From DASYZQ01 sp035946175 (GTDB lineage: Bacteria > Patescibacteriota > Saccharimonadia > Saccharimonadales > UBA4665), in contig DASYZQ010000008.1 of assembly GCA_035946175.1 (NCBI GenBank), positions 22,035 to 86,034 on the forward strand: DNA of 64,000 bases, read 5' to 3'. Positions 47,030 through 55,223 of the stretch are shown one piece after another (position 1 is the first letter of the stretch; every line of letters begins with the position of its first letter). The translations under genes were made by a program, and so were the position numbers. Below the pieces are notes generated by a model. That model saw only the letters and a program-made list of their open reading frames with translations. It was not told the DNA's origin and did not search any database.

Positions 47030-47902
47030 TTAGTCTTTCAGGGCCTCAACACCGCCGCTGATCTCGGCCAACTCTTGGGTAATATTGGCCTGACGAACAG
47101 TGTTGAGTTCCAAAGTTAATTCATCAATAATATCGGACGCATTGTCTGTAGCGTTCTTCATGGCCAACATGCGCATAGAATGCTCACTGGCCATACTTTC
47201 CAATAAAGCCTGCCAAATTTGAACCTCAATCAACCGGGAGACGGTACGCTCCACCACGATGTCTGCATCCGGCTCGAAATTCGTAAAACCGTATTTATAT
47301 GAGGGCTTATCTGCGTCCGCCACATCTGCCGGTAAAATCGGTAAGTTCGTAACTTGCTGTGTTAGGTTAGAGATGAATGTGGTGTAGATCACCACCACTT
47401 CATCAACTTTCCGCTGCTGATACTGTTCAGTGACCGTATTTAAGATCGGGCGGATGTCGTTAGCAGTGGGTGCATCACCAAATGCCGGATAGACCCCAAC
47501 CAGATTAATATCCTTGATCCTACGAGCAAAGTTGGCACCCTGCTTGCCAATCACGACAACGTCGCTCCGCACTCGTTTATCTCGATCAGCAGTCAGCGCC
47601 GTCGTAAAACGCTTCAACACATTATAGTTGTAGGCACCAGCCAGACCGCTGTCACTGGTAATAACCAAGTATAGCCGGGCTTTAATAGTTCGCTTTTGGA
47701 ACAAAGGATGCCGGGCTGTTTCCTGTAAATTAGCAAGCCGGGCCAGTAGATCATAGGAAACCCGTCGGTAGTCCCGGCTGAGCTTGGCTCGATCTTGGGC
47801 TCGTCGCATTTTACTAGCCGAGACCAATTCCATGGCCTTGGTAATCTGCTTGGTGTTTTTGACCGAGCTGACTCGCCGTTTCAGAGTAATAGTACTGGGC
47901 AT
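47030..47902 (-). CDS. atpG: F1Fo ATP synthase gamma subunit
   Basis: A 290-residue subunit with the hallmark N-terminal helix RRVSSVKNTKQITKAMELVSASKMRRAQ and the C-terminal helix MLAMKNATDNASDIIDEL, which form the coiled coil at the centre of the alpha3-beta3 ring. A Rossmann-like middle part includes LVITSDSGLAGAYN. It carries rotation from the c-ring to F1. It is encoded eight bases after atpA. Confidence 0.97.
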   Translation of the reverse strand: MPSTITLKRRVSSVKNTKQITKAMELVSASKMRRAQDRAKLSRDYRRVSYDLLARLANLQETARHPLFQKRTIKARLYLVITSDSGLAGAYNYNVLKRFTTALTADRDKRVRSDVVVIGKQGANFARRIKDINLVGVYPAFGDAPTANDIRPILNTVTEQYQQRKVDEVVVIYTTFISNLTQQVTNLPILPADVADADKPSYKYGFTNFEPDADIVVERTVSRLIEVQIWQALLESMASEHSMRMLAMKNATDNASDIIDELTLELNTVRQANITQELAEISGGVEALKD

Positions 47903-47910
47903 AGGAGTTT

Positions 47911-49479
47911 TTAGACCTTCTTTTCTGCAGCTTCGCTCTCACGTACAGCTTCGGTTTCGTAGGTACCGGCAATCTGTTTGGCAATTTTCAGGACCGATTC
48001 ACGGGTTGTGGCACTCGGCTCCGCTCCGGTCTGGATCTCATCAGTCAGCTTCTTGTGATTATCTTGGAGCTCTTGCAGAAGAGCGGCTTGAGCAGCCTTT
48101 ATTTTATGAACCGGTACGACATCAAAAGCACCATCTGTGGCAGCCAGCAGGGAAGCGTACATTTCCCAAATTGACAGCGGGCTATACTGCGGCTGCTTCA
48201 GCAGCTCCGTCAAGCGCTGACCGCGTTCAATTCGCTGCCGGGTCTCAGCATCCAGATCAGTTGAGAACTGCGAGAAAGCTGCCAGTTCGCGGAACTGGGC
48301 CAGGTCGATTCGTAAACTTTTGGCCACACTCTTAACCGCCTTAGTCTGGGCGTCACCACCCACTCGAGATACTGACAGCCCAACCGAGATAGCCGGACGA
48401 ACTCCCTGGTAAAACAGGTTAGTTTCCATAAATATCTGACCATCTGTGATCGAGATAACGTTCGTCGGAATATAGGCGCTAATATCCCCAGCCTGGGTTT
48501 CAATGACCGGTAGTGCTGTCAGGCTACCGCCACCAAGATTGTCGCTCAGTTTTGCAGCACGTTCCAGAAGGCGGGAGTGCAAGTAGAAGACGTCGCCCGG
48601 ATAGGCTTCGCGGCCCGGAGGACGGCGCAACAACAAGCTCATTTGCCGATAAGCGATAGCGTGCTTGGTCAGATCATCATAAATAATTAGCGCGTGCTGT
48701 TTGCTGTCCCGGAAATATTCACCCATGGCGCAACCAGCATAGGGAGCCAGATAGAGCATCGCGGCCGGATCAGACGGTCCGGTGGCTACAACAATGGTCT
48801 GGTCCATGACCCCTTCGCGTTTGAGGCGCTCGATCAGACGGGCAACCTTACTAAGTTTCTGACCAATCGCTACGTAAATGTTGATAACTCCGGTCTTCTG
48901 GCGGTGTTGGTTGATCATGGTATCGATCGTTACCGCGGTCTTACCAGTCTGGCGATCCCCGATAATCAGCTCCCGCTGGCCGCGACCGACAGGTACCATA
49001 GCATCAATAGCGGCAATACCGCTCATAAGCGGTTCATGGACATGTCGTCGGTCGAGTACACCCGGTGCTGGCCGCTCAACGCGGCTGGTTTGCTTAGCCT
49101 TGATCGGACCGCCTCCGTCCAAAGGACGGCCTAGGGGATCAACGACTCGACCAATAAGTTCCGGCCCTACCGGCACCTCAAGCACCTTACCAGACAGGCG
49201 AACTTTTGCTCCAGCCTTGACTGAGGCATCATCGCCCAGCATAACCGCACCGATCTCATCCTGGCCGAGGTTAAAGGCAAAAGCGGTCACATAGCCACCC
49301 TGAGCGGCTTCAATCTCAAGCATTTCACTGTAACCGCAGGCGCTGAGACCGTAAATCCAGGCAATACCGTCACCAACCCTGGTGACAATACCAACTGACT
49401 CAATCTCTGGCCTGGTTTTCAGTTGTTCTATCGCCGCCCGAATGTCCGCCGACAATGTATTGATGGATAATTCACTCAC
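47911..49479 (-). CDS. atpA: F1Fo ATP synthase alpha subunit
   Basis: A 522-residue subunit with the beta-barrel N-domain, Walker A GDRQTGKT at 174-181, the PGREAYPGDVFYLHSRLLERAAK signature, split here by only normal residues, and a C-terminal helical domain. It forms the alternating ring with beta and holds non-catalytic nucleotide sites. The last ~20 residues are charged and slightly longer than usual. It follows atpH by nine bases. Confidence 0.97.
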   Translation of the reverse strand: MSELSINTLSADIRAAIEQLKTRPEIESVGIVTRVGDGIAWIYGLSACGYSEMLEIEAAQGGYVTAFAFNLGQDEIGAVMLGDDASVKAGAKVRLSGKVLEVPVGPELIGRVVDPLGRPLDGGGPIKAKQTSRVERPAPGVLDRRHVHEPLMSGIAAIDAMVPVGRGQRELIIGDRQTGKTAVTIDTMINQHRQKTGVINIYVAIGQKLSKVARLIERLKREGVMDQTIVVATGPSDPAAMLYLAPYAGCAMGEYFRDSKQHALIIYDDLTKHAIAYRQMSLLLRRPPGREAYPGDVFYLHSRLLERAAKLSDNLGGGSLTALPVIETQAGDISAYIPTNVISITDGQIFMETNLFYQGVRPAISVGLSVSRVGGDAQTKAVKSVAKSLRIDLAQFRELAAFSQFSTDLDAETRQRIERGQRLTELLKQPQYSPLSIWEMYASLLAATDGAFDVVPVHKIKAAQAALLQELQDNHKKLTDEIQTGAEPSATTRESVLKIAKQIAGTYETEAVRESEAAEKKV

Positions 49480-49488
49480 TGTTTCTAA

Positions 49489-49893
49489 TTAGTCCTTCCC
49501 CTTAACAGCTAAGGCTTTAAATCTGTTTAGCTCGCTCTGTACGCTCAGGTCAAGTTGGGCCTGGGCAAAATCCAGCCGCAACCCACCAACCAAACTGGCA
49601 TCACCGACTTCGGTTATAGTAACGCGTTCGGCATGTGGATAGACACGATGCACTTCAAGGGTGACATCTTGCCGAGTTGTACGGTTCAAGGGATGCGCGG
49701 CATGTACTAGTACTTCAGCATAGCCGGCCGCAGCCCAAGACTCTTGAATGTCTCGAAGCAGCGACGCCAACTCGGTCGTTCGTCGTTCTTCCAACAAGTA
49801 GGCTGCCAACTCTCGAGCCTGAGCTTTGCCAAAGCCATGGCTCAGACTCTCCCGAGCTACAAAATCGGCAATCTTTTTGCGAGCTACTTTCAC
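49489..49893 (-). CDS. atpH: F1Fo ATP synthase delta subunit (short)
   Basis: A 134-residue protein in the atpH position, overlapping atpF by four bases. It is shorter than the usual ~175 residues but keeps the C-terminal OSCP-like end (VTITEVGDASLVGGLRLDFAQAQLDLSVQSELNRFKA), and the N-terminal helices are compact. Delta links the b stalk to the top of F1. The call rests on the C-terminal motif and gene order. Confidence 0.85.
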   Translation of the reverse strand: MKVARKKIADFVARESLSHGFGKAQARELAAYLLEERRTTELASLLRDIQESWAAAGYAEVLVHAAHPLNRTTRQDVTLEVHRVYPHAERVTITEVGDASLVGGLRLDFAQAQLDLSVQSELNRFKALAVKGKD

Positions 49894-50420
49894 GCTGAGG
49901 CCGCCTTTCTGGCGTGCAAAGCCTTATCTATAAGAGCGGCATCCTTTTGGGCATCTACTTTTTCACCAATGATGGCTTCCGACACCTCTGAGACAAGTCC
50001 AACTAACTCCTTTTCAAGTTTTACACGTTCTCGCTGGATCTGTTGTACGGCTTGGTTTTTGGCTTCGGTCAGCAATGCTTCACTGCGACCCCGTGCTGTC
50101 TCTTCGGCGGCCGTCACGGTTTCTCTGGCTTCGTACTGGGCAGTGGAAACGATCTTATCCGCCTCCTGACGGGCTTTGTGAAGCTCTCGAGAAACTTTTT
50201 CTTCCAGGGAAGCCTCTTGAGCACGCATTTTCTCACCCAGAGTAATACCACTATTAATAACCTCGCGGCGCTCATTGAGTACCTTCAGAATTGGCTTGAA
50301 AGCCCACTGTCGAAGCGCCAGCAGTACGATCAGAAACGTGACCAGCTGAATGGCGAAAGACTGCACGCTCAGGCCGAGTACGCCGCTTGCCACAATATGA
50401 ACAGGAAAATTTTGTATCAT
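49890..50420 (-). CDS. atpF: F1Fo ATP synthase b subunit
   Basis: A 176-residue protein with one N-terminal membrane helix (about 15-38: VQSFAIQLVTFLIVLLALRQW) and a long charged coiled coil rich in Glu, Lys, Ala and Arg, as expected for the peripheral stalk. It anchors F1 to the membrane a subunit. It lies between atpE and atpH and overlaps the latter. Confidence 0.92.
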   Translation of the reverse strand: MIQNFPVHIVASGVLGLSVQSFAIQLVTFLIVLLALRQWAFKPILKVLNERREVINSGITLGEKMRAQEASLEEKVSRELHKARQEADKIVSTAQYEARETVTAAEETARGRSEALLTEAKNQAVQQIQRERVKLEKELVGLVSEVSEAIIGEKVDAQKDAALIDKALHARKAASA

Positions 50421-50430
50421 GTGCTTTCTT

Positions 50431-50679
50431 TTAGTGTGTCGGGCCTACGATAAAGATTGATGCGAAGGCCAGTAGCCCAAAGAGCTCAGCGATAGCCACG
50501 AAGACCAACGCCTGGCCAAGAAATTTGGCAGCCTCAGGGTTGCGACCAACCGACTGCATATAGCCATTCCCGATAATACCGATACCAATGGCCGGTCCAA
50601 TAAAGCCACCACCAATCATCAGGCCTTTGGCAATCATCGACATGGCCTCAGGGCTCGTTAAGGTACTTGCTAAAATCAT
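50431..50679 (-). CDS. atpE: F1Fo ATP synthase c subunit
   Basis: An 82-residue hairpin of two membrane helices joined by the polar loop GRNPEA. The ion-binding carboxylate is Glu65 in VAIAELFGL. The first helix has GIGIIGNG and no Gln, and Leu rather than Ser/Thr follows the Glu, so the Na+ signature is missing and a proton-type ring is expected. N-terminal residues 1-12 precede the first helix. An ATG with gaggagataag-type spacing precedes it. Confidence 0.95.
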   Translation of the reverse strand: MILASTLTSPEAMSMIAKGLMIGGGFIGPAIGIGIIGNGYMQSVGRNPEAAKFLGQALVFVAIAELFGLLAFASIFIVGPTH

Positions 50680-50754
50680 TCTTCTTATCTCCTTACTTAT
50701 ACTTATTTACTTCAAAAAGCGTAGTACACAAAATCAGGCAATCAGGATAGTGCA

Positions 50755-51579
50755 TCACACAACCCCCTCGCCAGATAACAGCTCCATTGTTTCAGGAACG
50801 TCACCTTCGGTCAAGTGAGCTTCGGTAGCATGATTTACAGCGATGGCCAAGTACATGAGGCTAAGGATGACAAAAATATATGCCTGAAGCGCCCCCACAA
50901 ACAACTCAATAGCCATGAACGGCGCAGCAGTCAATGGTGCAGCGATGTGGCCAAGATAGGCAAACACCGCAATGACAATCTCGCCTATGGTGACATTGAG
51001 GAAAAGCCGGATAGACAGGCTGAATACACGGCTGAGATCAGTAACCATCTCCAGGATACCGACCAGGAGATAGATAGGATTTTTCAGACTGCCGACAAAG
51101 AAATGTTTGAAATACTCTTTGACGCCAGCTTCGCGAATAGAACTGGCGTATACCACAACCATAGTAACGACACCAGCCGCCAAAGTAGCGTTGAAGTCTC
51201 CCGTAAAGGGCCGGAGCAGCGGGTTCCCGTGATAGGTAATTGCCTCACCAACTCCCGGGACCAAGCCCAGCCAGTTGTTGAACAGTAAAAAGAAGAACAA
51301 AGTTACAAAGTAGGGAACGTACTTCTTCCCGCGCTTCTGGTCCTCAAACGCTGAGGTTACAAGATTGGTGATAAACTCGGCGCCAACCTCAATAATCTGC
51401 GTAAGTCCACCTTTCGGACGAACCGTCATACGACGAGCAATGATCGTCAGAACTATAAGAAGCGTGGCCGCACAGATCCAGCCGTAGAGCATGGAATTAC
51501 TGACAGTTACGCCATGAATCGTGAATAGATTCTTGGCCGTTGTATAGACAACCGGGCCAGTGTCGGCAAATAGCATCAC
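50755..51579 (-). CDS. atpB: F1Fo ATP synthase a subunit
   Basis: A 274-residue membrane protein with five or six hydrophobic segments. FSLSIRLFLNVTIGEI carries the essential Arg that faces the c-ring (equivalent to E. coli R210), and GALQAYIFVILSLMYLAIAVNHA is the conserved last helix. It forms the two half-channels for protons. It overlaps atpI by four bases. Confidence 0.95.
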   Translation of the reverse strand: MMLFADTGPVVYTTAKNLFTIHGVTVSNSMLYGWICAATLLIVLTIIARRMTVRPKGGLTQIIEVGAEFITNLVTSAFEDQKRGKKYVPYFVTLFFFLLFNNWLGLVPGVGEAITYHGNPLLRPFTGDFNATLAAGVVTMVVVYASSIREAGVKEYFKHFFVGSLKNPIYLLVGILEMVTDLSRVFSLSIRLFLNVTIGEIVIAVFAYLGHIAAPLTAAPFMAIELFVGALQAYIFVILSLMYLAIAVNHATEAHLTEGDVPETMELLSGEGVV

Positions 51580-51881
51580 TTTATTCCTCCGCGCTTACTA
51601 GCTTCGGCAATATCACTCAGGCTACGACGCAAGACAGCAAAGAACCCAATTCCCGCTATTATAAAGCCGACGATTTCCCACAAAGCCCCGGCGTGAAAAT
51701 GCTGGTCAAGCTCGTAACCGCAGACAATCGGCACCACGACCGCTATGGCCAGTTGCCAGGTCATTGAAAAGACTGCGGCGAAAAAGAGACTTTTTGGGGT
51801 TGCGTCTGGAGAAAAGGCGGGCTTTTTGCCACCATCTGAAGCTAACGTCTTTCGGGTAGGCGTGGCTGTAACACTACTCAT
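51576..51881 (-). CDS. atpI: AtpI/AtpZ-like ATP synthase assembly protein
   Basis: From the ATG at 51881 the protein is 101 residues with two membrane helices (about 32-53 and 64-84), separated by GYELDQHFHAGALW, as in the AtpI/ATPase_gene1 family that helps c-ring assembly or carries Mg2+/Ca2+. This start is preferred because a promoter lies directly before it; the frame is open to 51959. First gene of the operon, with no Shine-Dalgarno sequence. Confidence 0.8.
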   Translation of the reverse strand: MSSVTATPTRKTLASDGGKKPAFSPDATPKSLFFAAVFSMTWQLAIAVVVPIVCGYELDQHFHAGALWEIVGFIIAGIGFFAVLRRSLSDIAEASKRGGIK

Positions 51882-51890
51882 CTTTATGAC

Positions 51891-51919
51891 AGTATAACAA
51901 GATATAAGGGGTAGGGCAA
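51891..51919 (-). promoter_or_regulatory. Promoter of the atp operon, near-leaderless
   Basis: On the minus strand TTGCCC (51919-51914), a 17-base spacer and TATACT (51896-51891) lie nine bases before the atpI ATG. The leader would be two or three bases. The divergent glutaredoxin gene has its own TATACT 87 bases away. Confidence 0.65.
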
Positions 51920-51958
51920 GAGGAATCCCCGTGCACGTCATAGCTACTGGACAAGCCA

Positions 51959-51988
51959 TTGTCGTGATGTGTCATCGCTTGGTATACT
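51959..51988 (+). promoter_or_regulatory. Promoter of the glutaredoxin gene
   Basis: TTGTCG (51959-51964), an 18-base spacer and TATACT (51983-51988) end 11 bases before the ATG at 52000. The predicted leader is only about five bases, with no Shine-Dalgarno sequence. Confidence 0.55.
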
Positions 51989-51999
51989 TGTAAATAGCT

Positions 52000-52254
52000 A
52001 TGAGCGATACCAAGGCCGTAACGATATATAGCGCGAGCTGGTGTGCCTTTTGTCATGCCGCCAAAGAATATCTCGATAAGCTCGGAGTACATTACACCGA
52101 AAAGGATGTAGAGAGCGATCCTGCATTTGCCCAAGAAGCAATGACGAAGTCAGGACAAACCGGCATACCGGTGCTTGATATCGATGGTACGATTATTGTC
52201 GGATTTGACCGCCCAAGAATCGATACAGCCCTTCATGACAAAAAACTCGTGTAA
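52000..52254 (+). CDS. Glutaredoxin family protein (Grx/NrdH type)
   Basis: An 84-residue thioredoxin-fold protein with the active site C-A-F-C (Cys15, Cys18), the cis-Pro motif TGIPVLDIDG and a C-terminal GFDRPRIDTAL. The total length and missing extra domain match small glutaredoxins or NrdH-like redoxins that pass electrons to ribonucleotide reductase or other targets. With no glutathione genes visible, the reductant is unclear. It is divergent from the ATP synthase operon. Confidence 0.88.
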   Translation: MSDTKAVTIYSASWCAFCHAAKEYLDKLGVHYTEKDVESDPAFAQEAMTKSGQTGIPVLDIDGTIIVGFDRPRIDTALHDKKLV

Positions 52255-52325
52255 GATGTAGCCTTCGCAGTAACCACCCTTTTTATAATCTTGCAGAAGC
52301 TGCAATTACAAACTACTATTGTGCT

Positions 52326-53108
52326 GTGAGTACTGAGATAGCACCTCCCCAGGTACTTACTCCAGAGGAGATTTTTCCAGGTATCGGCGACCCTCATGCC
52401 TATCTTGCCGATTCCAGCGAACAGAGCGGCATGCGTGCTGTTGCGCTTCTCCTCGATCCGTATAGTCGTAGAGTCGTCCTGGACGATAAGTCTGGAGAGT
52501 TACCCGAAAATCGCACCACCCTAGACCTTGCAGACGAACAACTTATCGGCGTAAATAATGCTGCTCTCATATTAGGGCTTACGAGCTTAGCCCTGAGAGC
52601 CATACACCCAACGCTGCTTATACGTGAAGCTCTCAATAGGGCAGTGCGTCATCCTAACCAAACCATTGAGTATATAGCTCAGCAGTCTCAATGGGGAGGG
52701 CGGAAAAGATACCCCTGGGGCGATACTCACCCGTATGACGAAGCTGAACAGATATACGGTACTGATAGACCAAGATGGCCCCCGGACAAAGGTTTGCGAT
52801 TTGAAGCTCTCCAGGTAGCTGTAGGTGCTTACCGCTCCCGCATGCATTGGCAATTGACCGCTAACCCGCGACGTGTCACTAGCGAGCTTCACATACTCGG
52901 GTTGCATCCGGCCATCCAGGCCTGCATAGATCATGACAGCGGCTTTCGCCAAGGGATAGCCAGATACCAAGGATATAGCGCCATGCCTGAACCAGCCGCT
53001 TTTCTGCGGAGACAAAATATCTTCTTAGCTCATGTGGTGGAACTAGCCGAAGACCCACCCGACGAGGTGCTTCGAGCACTGCGGGTACCACATAAATCAG
53101 CCAGATGA
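52326..53108 (+). CDS. Unknown soluble protein
   Basis: A 260-residue protein starting at GTG, with no signal peptide or membrane segment. It has an acidic, Pro-rich N-terminus, a helical middle (about 70-115) and a basic part with WGGRKRYPWGDTHPYDE and RWPPDKGLRFEALQVAVG. No catalytic pattern is recognised. It is followed 18 bases later by the corrinoid adenosyltransferase gene, so the two may be co-transcribed. Function unknown. Confidence 0.6.
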   Translation: MSTEIAPPQVLTPEEIFPGIGDPHAYLADSSEQSGMRAVALLLDPYSRRVVLDDKSGELPENRTTLDLADEQLIGVNNAALILGLTSLALRAIHPTLLIREALNRAVRHPNQTIEYIAQQSQWGGRKRYPWGDTHPYDEAEQIYGTDRPRWPPDKGLRFEALQVAVGAYRSRMHWQLTANPRRVTSELHILGLHPAIQACIDHDSGFRQGIARYQGYSAMPEPAAFLRRQNIFLAHVVELAEDPPDEVLRALRVPHKSAR

Positions 53109-53126
53109 TATACACTGTAATACACT

Positions 53127-53696
53127 ATGGCGTTTGAGGATTTCCAAACTAAAGAATCTGTTGTTATTGTCTACACTGGCGAAGGGAAGGGCAAGACCAC
53201 GGCTAGCCTCGGACTGTTAGTCAGAGCGCTCGGCAATCGTTGGAACGTGGCCTTTATTCAATTCATCAAGTACTGGGGAGTCAGCGAGCACATTTTTATT
53301 CGCGACATCATGCCGCTTTTCAAGGACCAACTCTATTTCTATAAAGGTGGCAAAGGCTTCTACAATGCCGGTAAATTGAGCGCCAAAACCGTCACCAAGG
53401 CGCAGCACATGCAGGCTGCAAAAGAGACTTATCAGGAAGCAATGCAGGCAGCGGGCAGCGGTGATTATGATCTCGTTATATGCGACGAGATCAATAATGC
53501 AGTACATGATGGACTTTTGAGCCAAGCTCAACTAAAAAATCTCATAGAAAAACGCGCACCCAAAACGAGTCTCTGCCTAACTGGCCGAGATTTTCCTCAA
53601 AGGCTATTGCCGCTAGTGGATATTGCCACGAACATGGCTAAGCTCAAGCACCATTTCGACGATAAATTTCTGGCCAATAAGGGAATAGACTTTTAG
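53127..53696 (+). CDS. cobO: Corrinoid (cob(I)yrinic acid a,c-diamide) adenosyltransferase
   Basis: A 189-residue enzyme of the CobA/CobO/BtuR family that transfers the adenosyl group from ATP to reduced corrinoid. The P-loop GEGKGKTT is at 18-25, followed by the family's FIQFIKYW stretch and DLVICDEINNAVHDGLL (Walker B-like). Length is normal. No other B12 genes are in the window, so it may salvage corrinoid or act in another role. The ATG lies just after a TACACT box, and no Shine-Dalgarno sequence is visible. Confidence 0.9.
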   Translation: MAFEDFQTKESVVIVYTGEGKGKTTASLGLLVRALGNRWNVAFIQFIKYWGVSEHIFIRDIMPLFKDQLYFYKGGKGFYNAGKLSAKTVTKAQHMQAAKETYQEAMQAAGSGDYDLVICDEINNAVHDGLLSQAQLKNLIEKRAPKTSLCLTGRDFPQRLLPLVDIATNMAKLKHHFDDKFLANKGIDF

Positions 53697-53719
53697 CTAT
53701 GAGCTAGGCACAAGCTTTT

Positions 53720-53757
53720 CTGGCACTCTTGACATGAGAGTGCTAATTTTCTACACT
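53720..53757 (+). promoter_or_regulatory. CIRCE operator overlapping the hsp20 promoter
   Basis: An inverted repeat CTGGCACTC-N9-GAGTGCTAA (53720-53746) matches the HrcA-binding CIRCE consensus (TTAGCACTC-N9-GAGTGCTAA) perfectly in the right arm and with two changes in the left. The promoter TTGACA (53729-53734), 17 bases, TACACT (53752-53757) is threaded through it. HrcA binding would block transcription until heat or misfolding stress. Confidence 0.88.
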
Positions 53758-53815
53758 TGTACTCAGCGGGCCTACCGCACTAAAAAGCTAATCTATATAA
53801 AGGAGGAGTTAAATT

Positions 53816-54280
53816 ATGGCAAATATCATACGATGGGACGACCCCTTTGCTGGCCTCACCAGCCTGCACAGTCAGCTTGACGACATGTTTAGTGATATGT
53901 TCACGGCACCAGTTGCACACAGCGCAGCCCTGTCTATGCCAGCACTCGACGTGTACAGCGAGGACGACAAGCAACTTGTCGCCGAGGTACAAGCGCCGGG
54001 CTTCGCCAAGGACGACGTTGAGGTTAATGTCCACAATGGCGTACTAGAGATTAAGGGCGAGAAACACGAAAAGGAAGAAGACAAAAAGGGTAAAAAGCGG
54101 AGCTATATGGTCCGCGAAAGCCATGCCAGCTTCTACAGACGCCTGGCCCTGCCAGAGTACGCGGATGCCGATAAAGTTGACGCTCAGTTCGAGAATGGTG
54201 TTCTGAAGGTCACGGTACCGTTCAAAGAACTACCGAAGCCCAAGAAAATCGCTATCTCAGCCGGCTCCAAGAAGAAATAA
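53816..54280 (+). CDS. Small heat-shock protein Hsp20
   Basis: A 154-residue holdase chaperone that binds unfolded proteins. It has an N-terminal helix-rich part (RWDDPFAGLTSLHSQLDDMF), an alpha-crystallin domain (about 42-140, with GVLEIKGEKHEKEED and ENGVLKVTVP) and a short basic tail; the IAI near residue 145 matches the C-terminal I-x-I anchor. A strong aaaggaggag site lies before the ATG. It is controlled by the CIRCE/promoter element at 53720. Confidence 0.95.
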   Translation: MANIIRWDDPFAGLTSLHSQLDDMFSDMFTAPVAHSAALSMPALDVYSEDDKQLVAEVQAPGFAKDDVEVNVHNGVLEIKGEKHEKEEDKKGKKRSYMVRESHASFYRRLALPEYADADKVDAQFENGVLKVTVPFKELPKPKKIAISAGSKKK

Positions 54281-54306
54281 GACCAAACAGACCACCAACA
54301 CACTCG

Positions 54307-54340
54307 ACCACCACCTGGATCATTCCGGGTGGTGGTTTTA
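54307..54340. terminator. Terminator between hsp20 and the convergent GT2 gene
   Basis: A nine-base-pair stem accaccacc (54307-54315) / ggtggtggt (54328-54336) with a 12-base loop is followed by TTTA. It lies between the hsp20 stop and the stop of the minus-strand GT2 gene (54342), so it likely serves both. Confidence 0.8.
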
Positions 54341-54341
54341 G

Positions 54342-55205
54342 TTAGACTATAGGGCTGATACGCGCATTGCTATATGACGATTCAAATAGGAGCCGCAAAG
54401 AGAACTGTCGCGTATCTGGATTATAGCTTCTATACAAAATACGTAGCAATGGGTAAAAAAAGAGTGCCAACCATATGACCGGATACATGTAGAAGCGACC
54501 GCCGAGGCCATGCCAGAGATATGTACGGGAATTAGCAATCGCATACAGGTAATAACTACGGGGGTCGCTATCGACCCGGCGTGCCGATACCGCGACGGAA
54601 AGGGTCTGATCAAAGCCAACCCGATACCTGCCACCGGCCATATGAGCTCCCAGGTCAATATCTTCGTGCATCGCAGTATTATGACAGAGCGTCGAGCTGA
54701 CCGAATGCCAGGCGTCTGCCCGGATAGCCATATTGCCGCCATAGAGAAATAGCTGCTGGTGACGGCTGAGCCGATTTGCCAGGTAACGGCGGGCAAACAG
54801 ATCAACGGTCGCAAATAGCTGCGGAAAGGGGGCATCATGAAAACTAATCGAGCCAGACACAGCGTCAATCTCAGGATTGGCGAAAATATTGGTAACACGC
54901 TCGACCCAGTCGATCGGGATCAGGGTATCGACGTCGATACGAGCGATTATGTCACCTCTAGCCGCATTGAAACCGGTATCACGAGCGAATACCACACCTT
55001 GGCGAGGCTCATGTACTATCTGCACAAAAGGATAGCGGCTAGCAATTGTCGCCGTCTGGTCAGTTGAGCCGTTATCCACCACGATAACTTCGTACGGTTT
55101 GACCGTCTGCATTACAATGCTATCCAAACAAGCCGCTAAGTAGCGTTCCTCGTTGTAGGCTGGTATAACTAAACTAACACTTATTGCTGTGTGTTTTTGC
55201 GCCAT
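54342..55205 (-). CDS. Glycosyltransferase family 2 with C-terminal membrane segment
   Basis: A 287-residue GT2 with LVIPAYNEERYLAACLDSI, VVDNGSTDQT, a DVDTLIP metal site and a C-terminal hydrophobic stretch (about 235-260: FYMYPVIWLALFFYPLLRILY). The tail suggests membrane attachment. It would add a sugar to a membrane-bound acceptor. It is head-to-head with the anchored glycosidase gene, repeating the synthase/hydrolase pairing seen elsewhere in the window. Confidence 0.88.
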   Translation of the reverse strand: MAQKHTAISVSLVIPAYNEERYLAACLDSIVMQTVKPYEVIVVDNGSTDQTATIASRYPFVQIVHEPRQGVVFARDTGFNAARGDIIARIDVDTLIPIDWVERVTNIFANPEIDAVSGSISFHDAPFPQLFATVDLFARRYLANRLSRHQQLFLYGGNMAIRADAWHSVSSTLCHNTAMHEDIDLGAHMAGGRYRVGFDQTLSVAVSARRVDSDPRSYYLYAIANSRTYLWHGLGGRFYMYPVIWLALFFYPLLRILYRSYNPDTRQFSLRLLFESSYSNARISPIV

Positions 55206-55223
55206 CGTAAGGTAGTATACTCC

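Noticed and set aside
55216..55221. TATACT as promoter of the anchored glycosidase gene
   Set aside because: It ends two bases before the ATG, so transcription would begin after the start codon.
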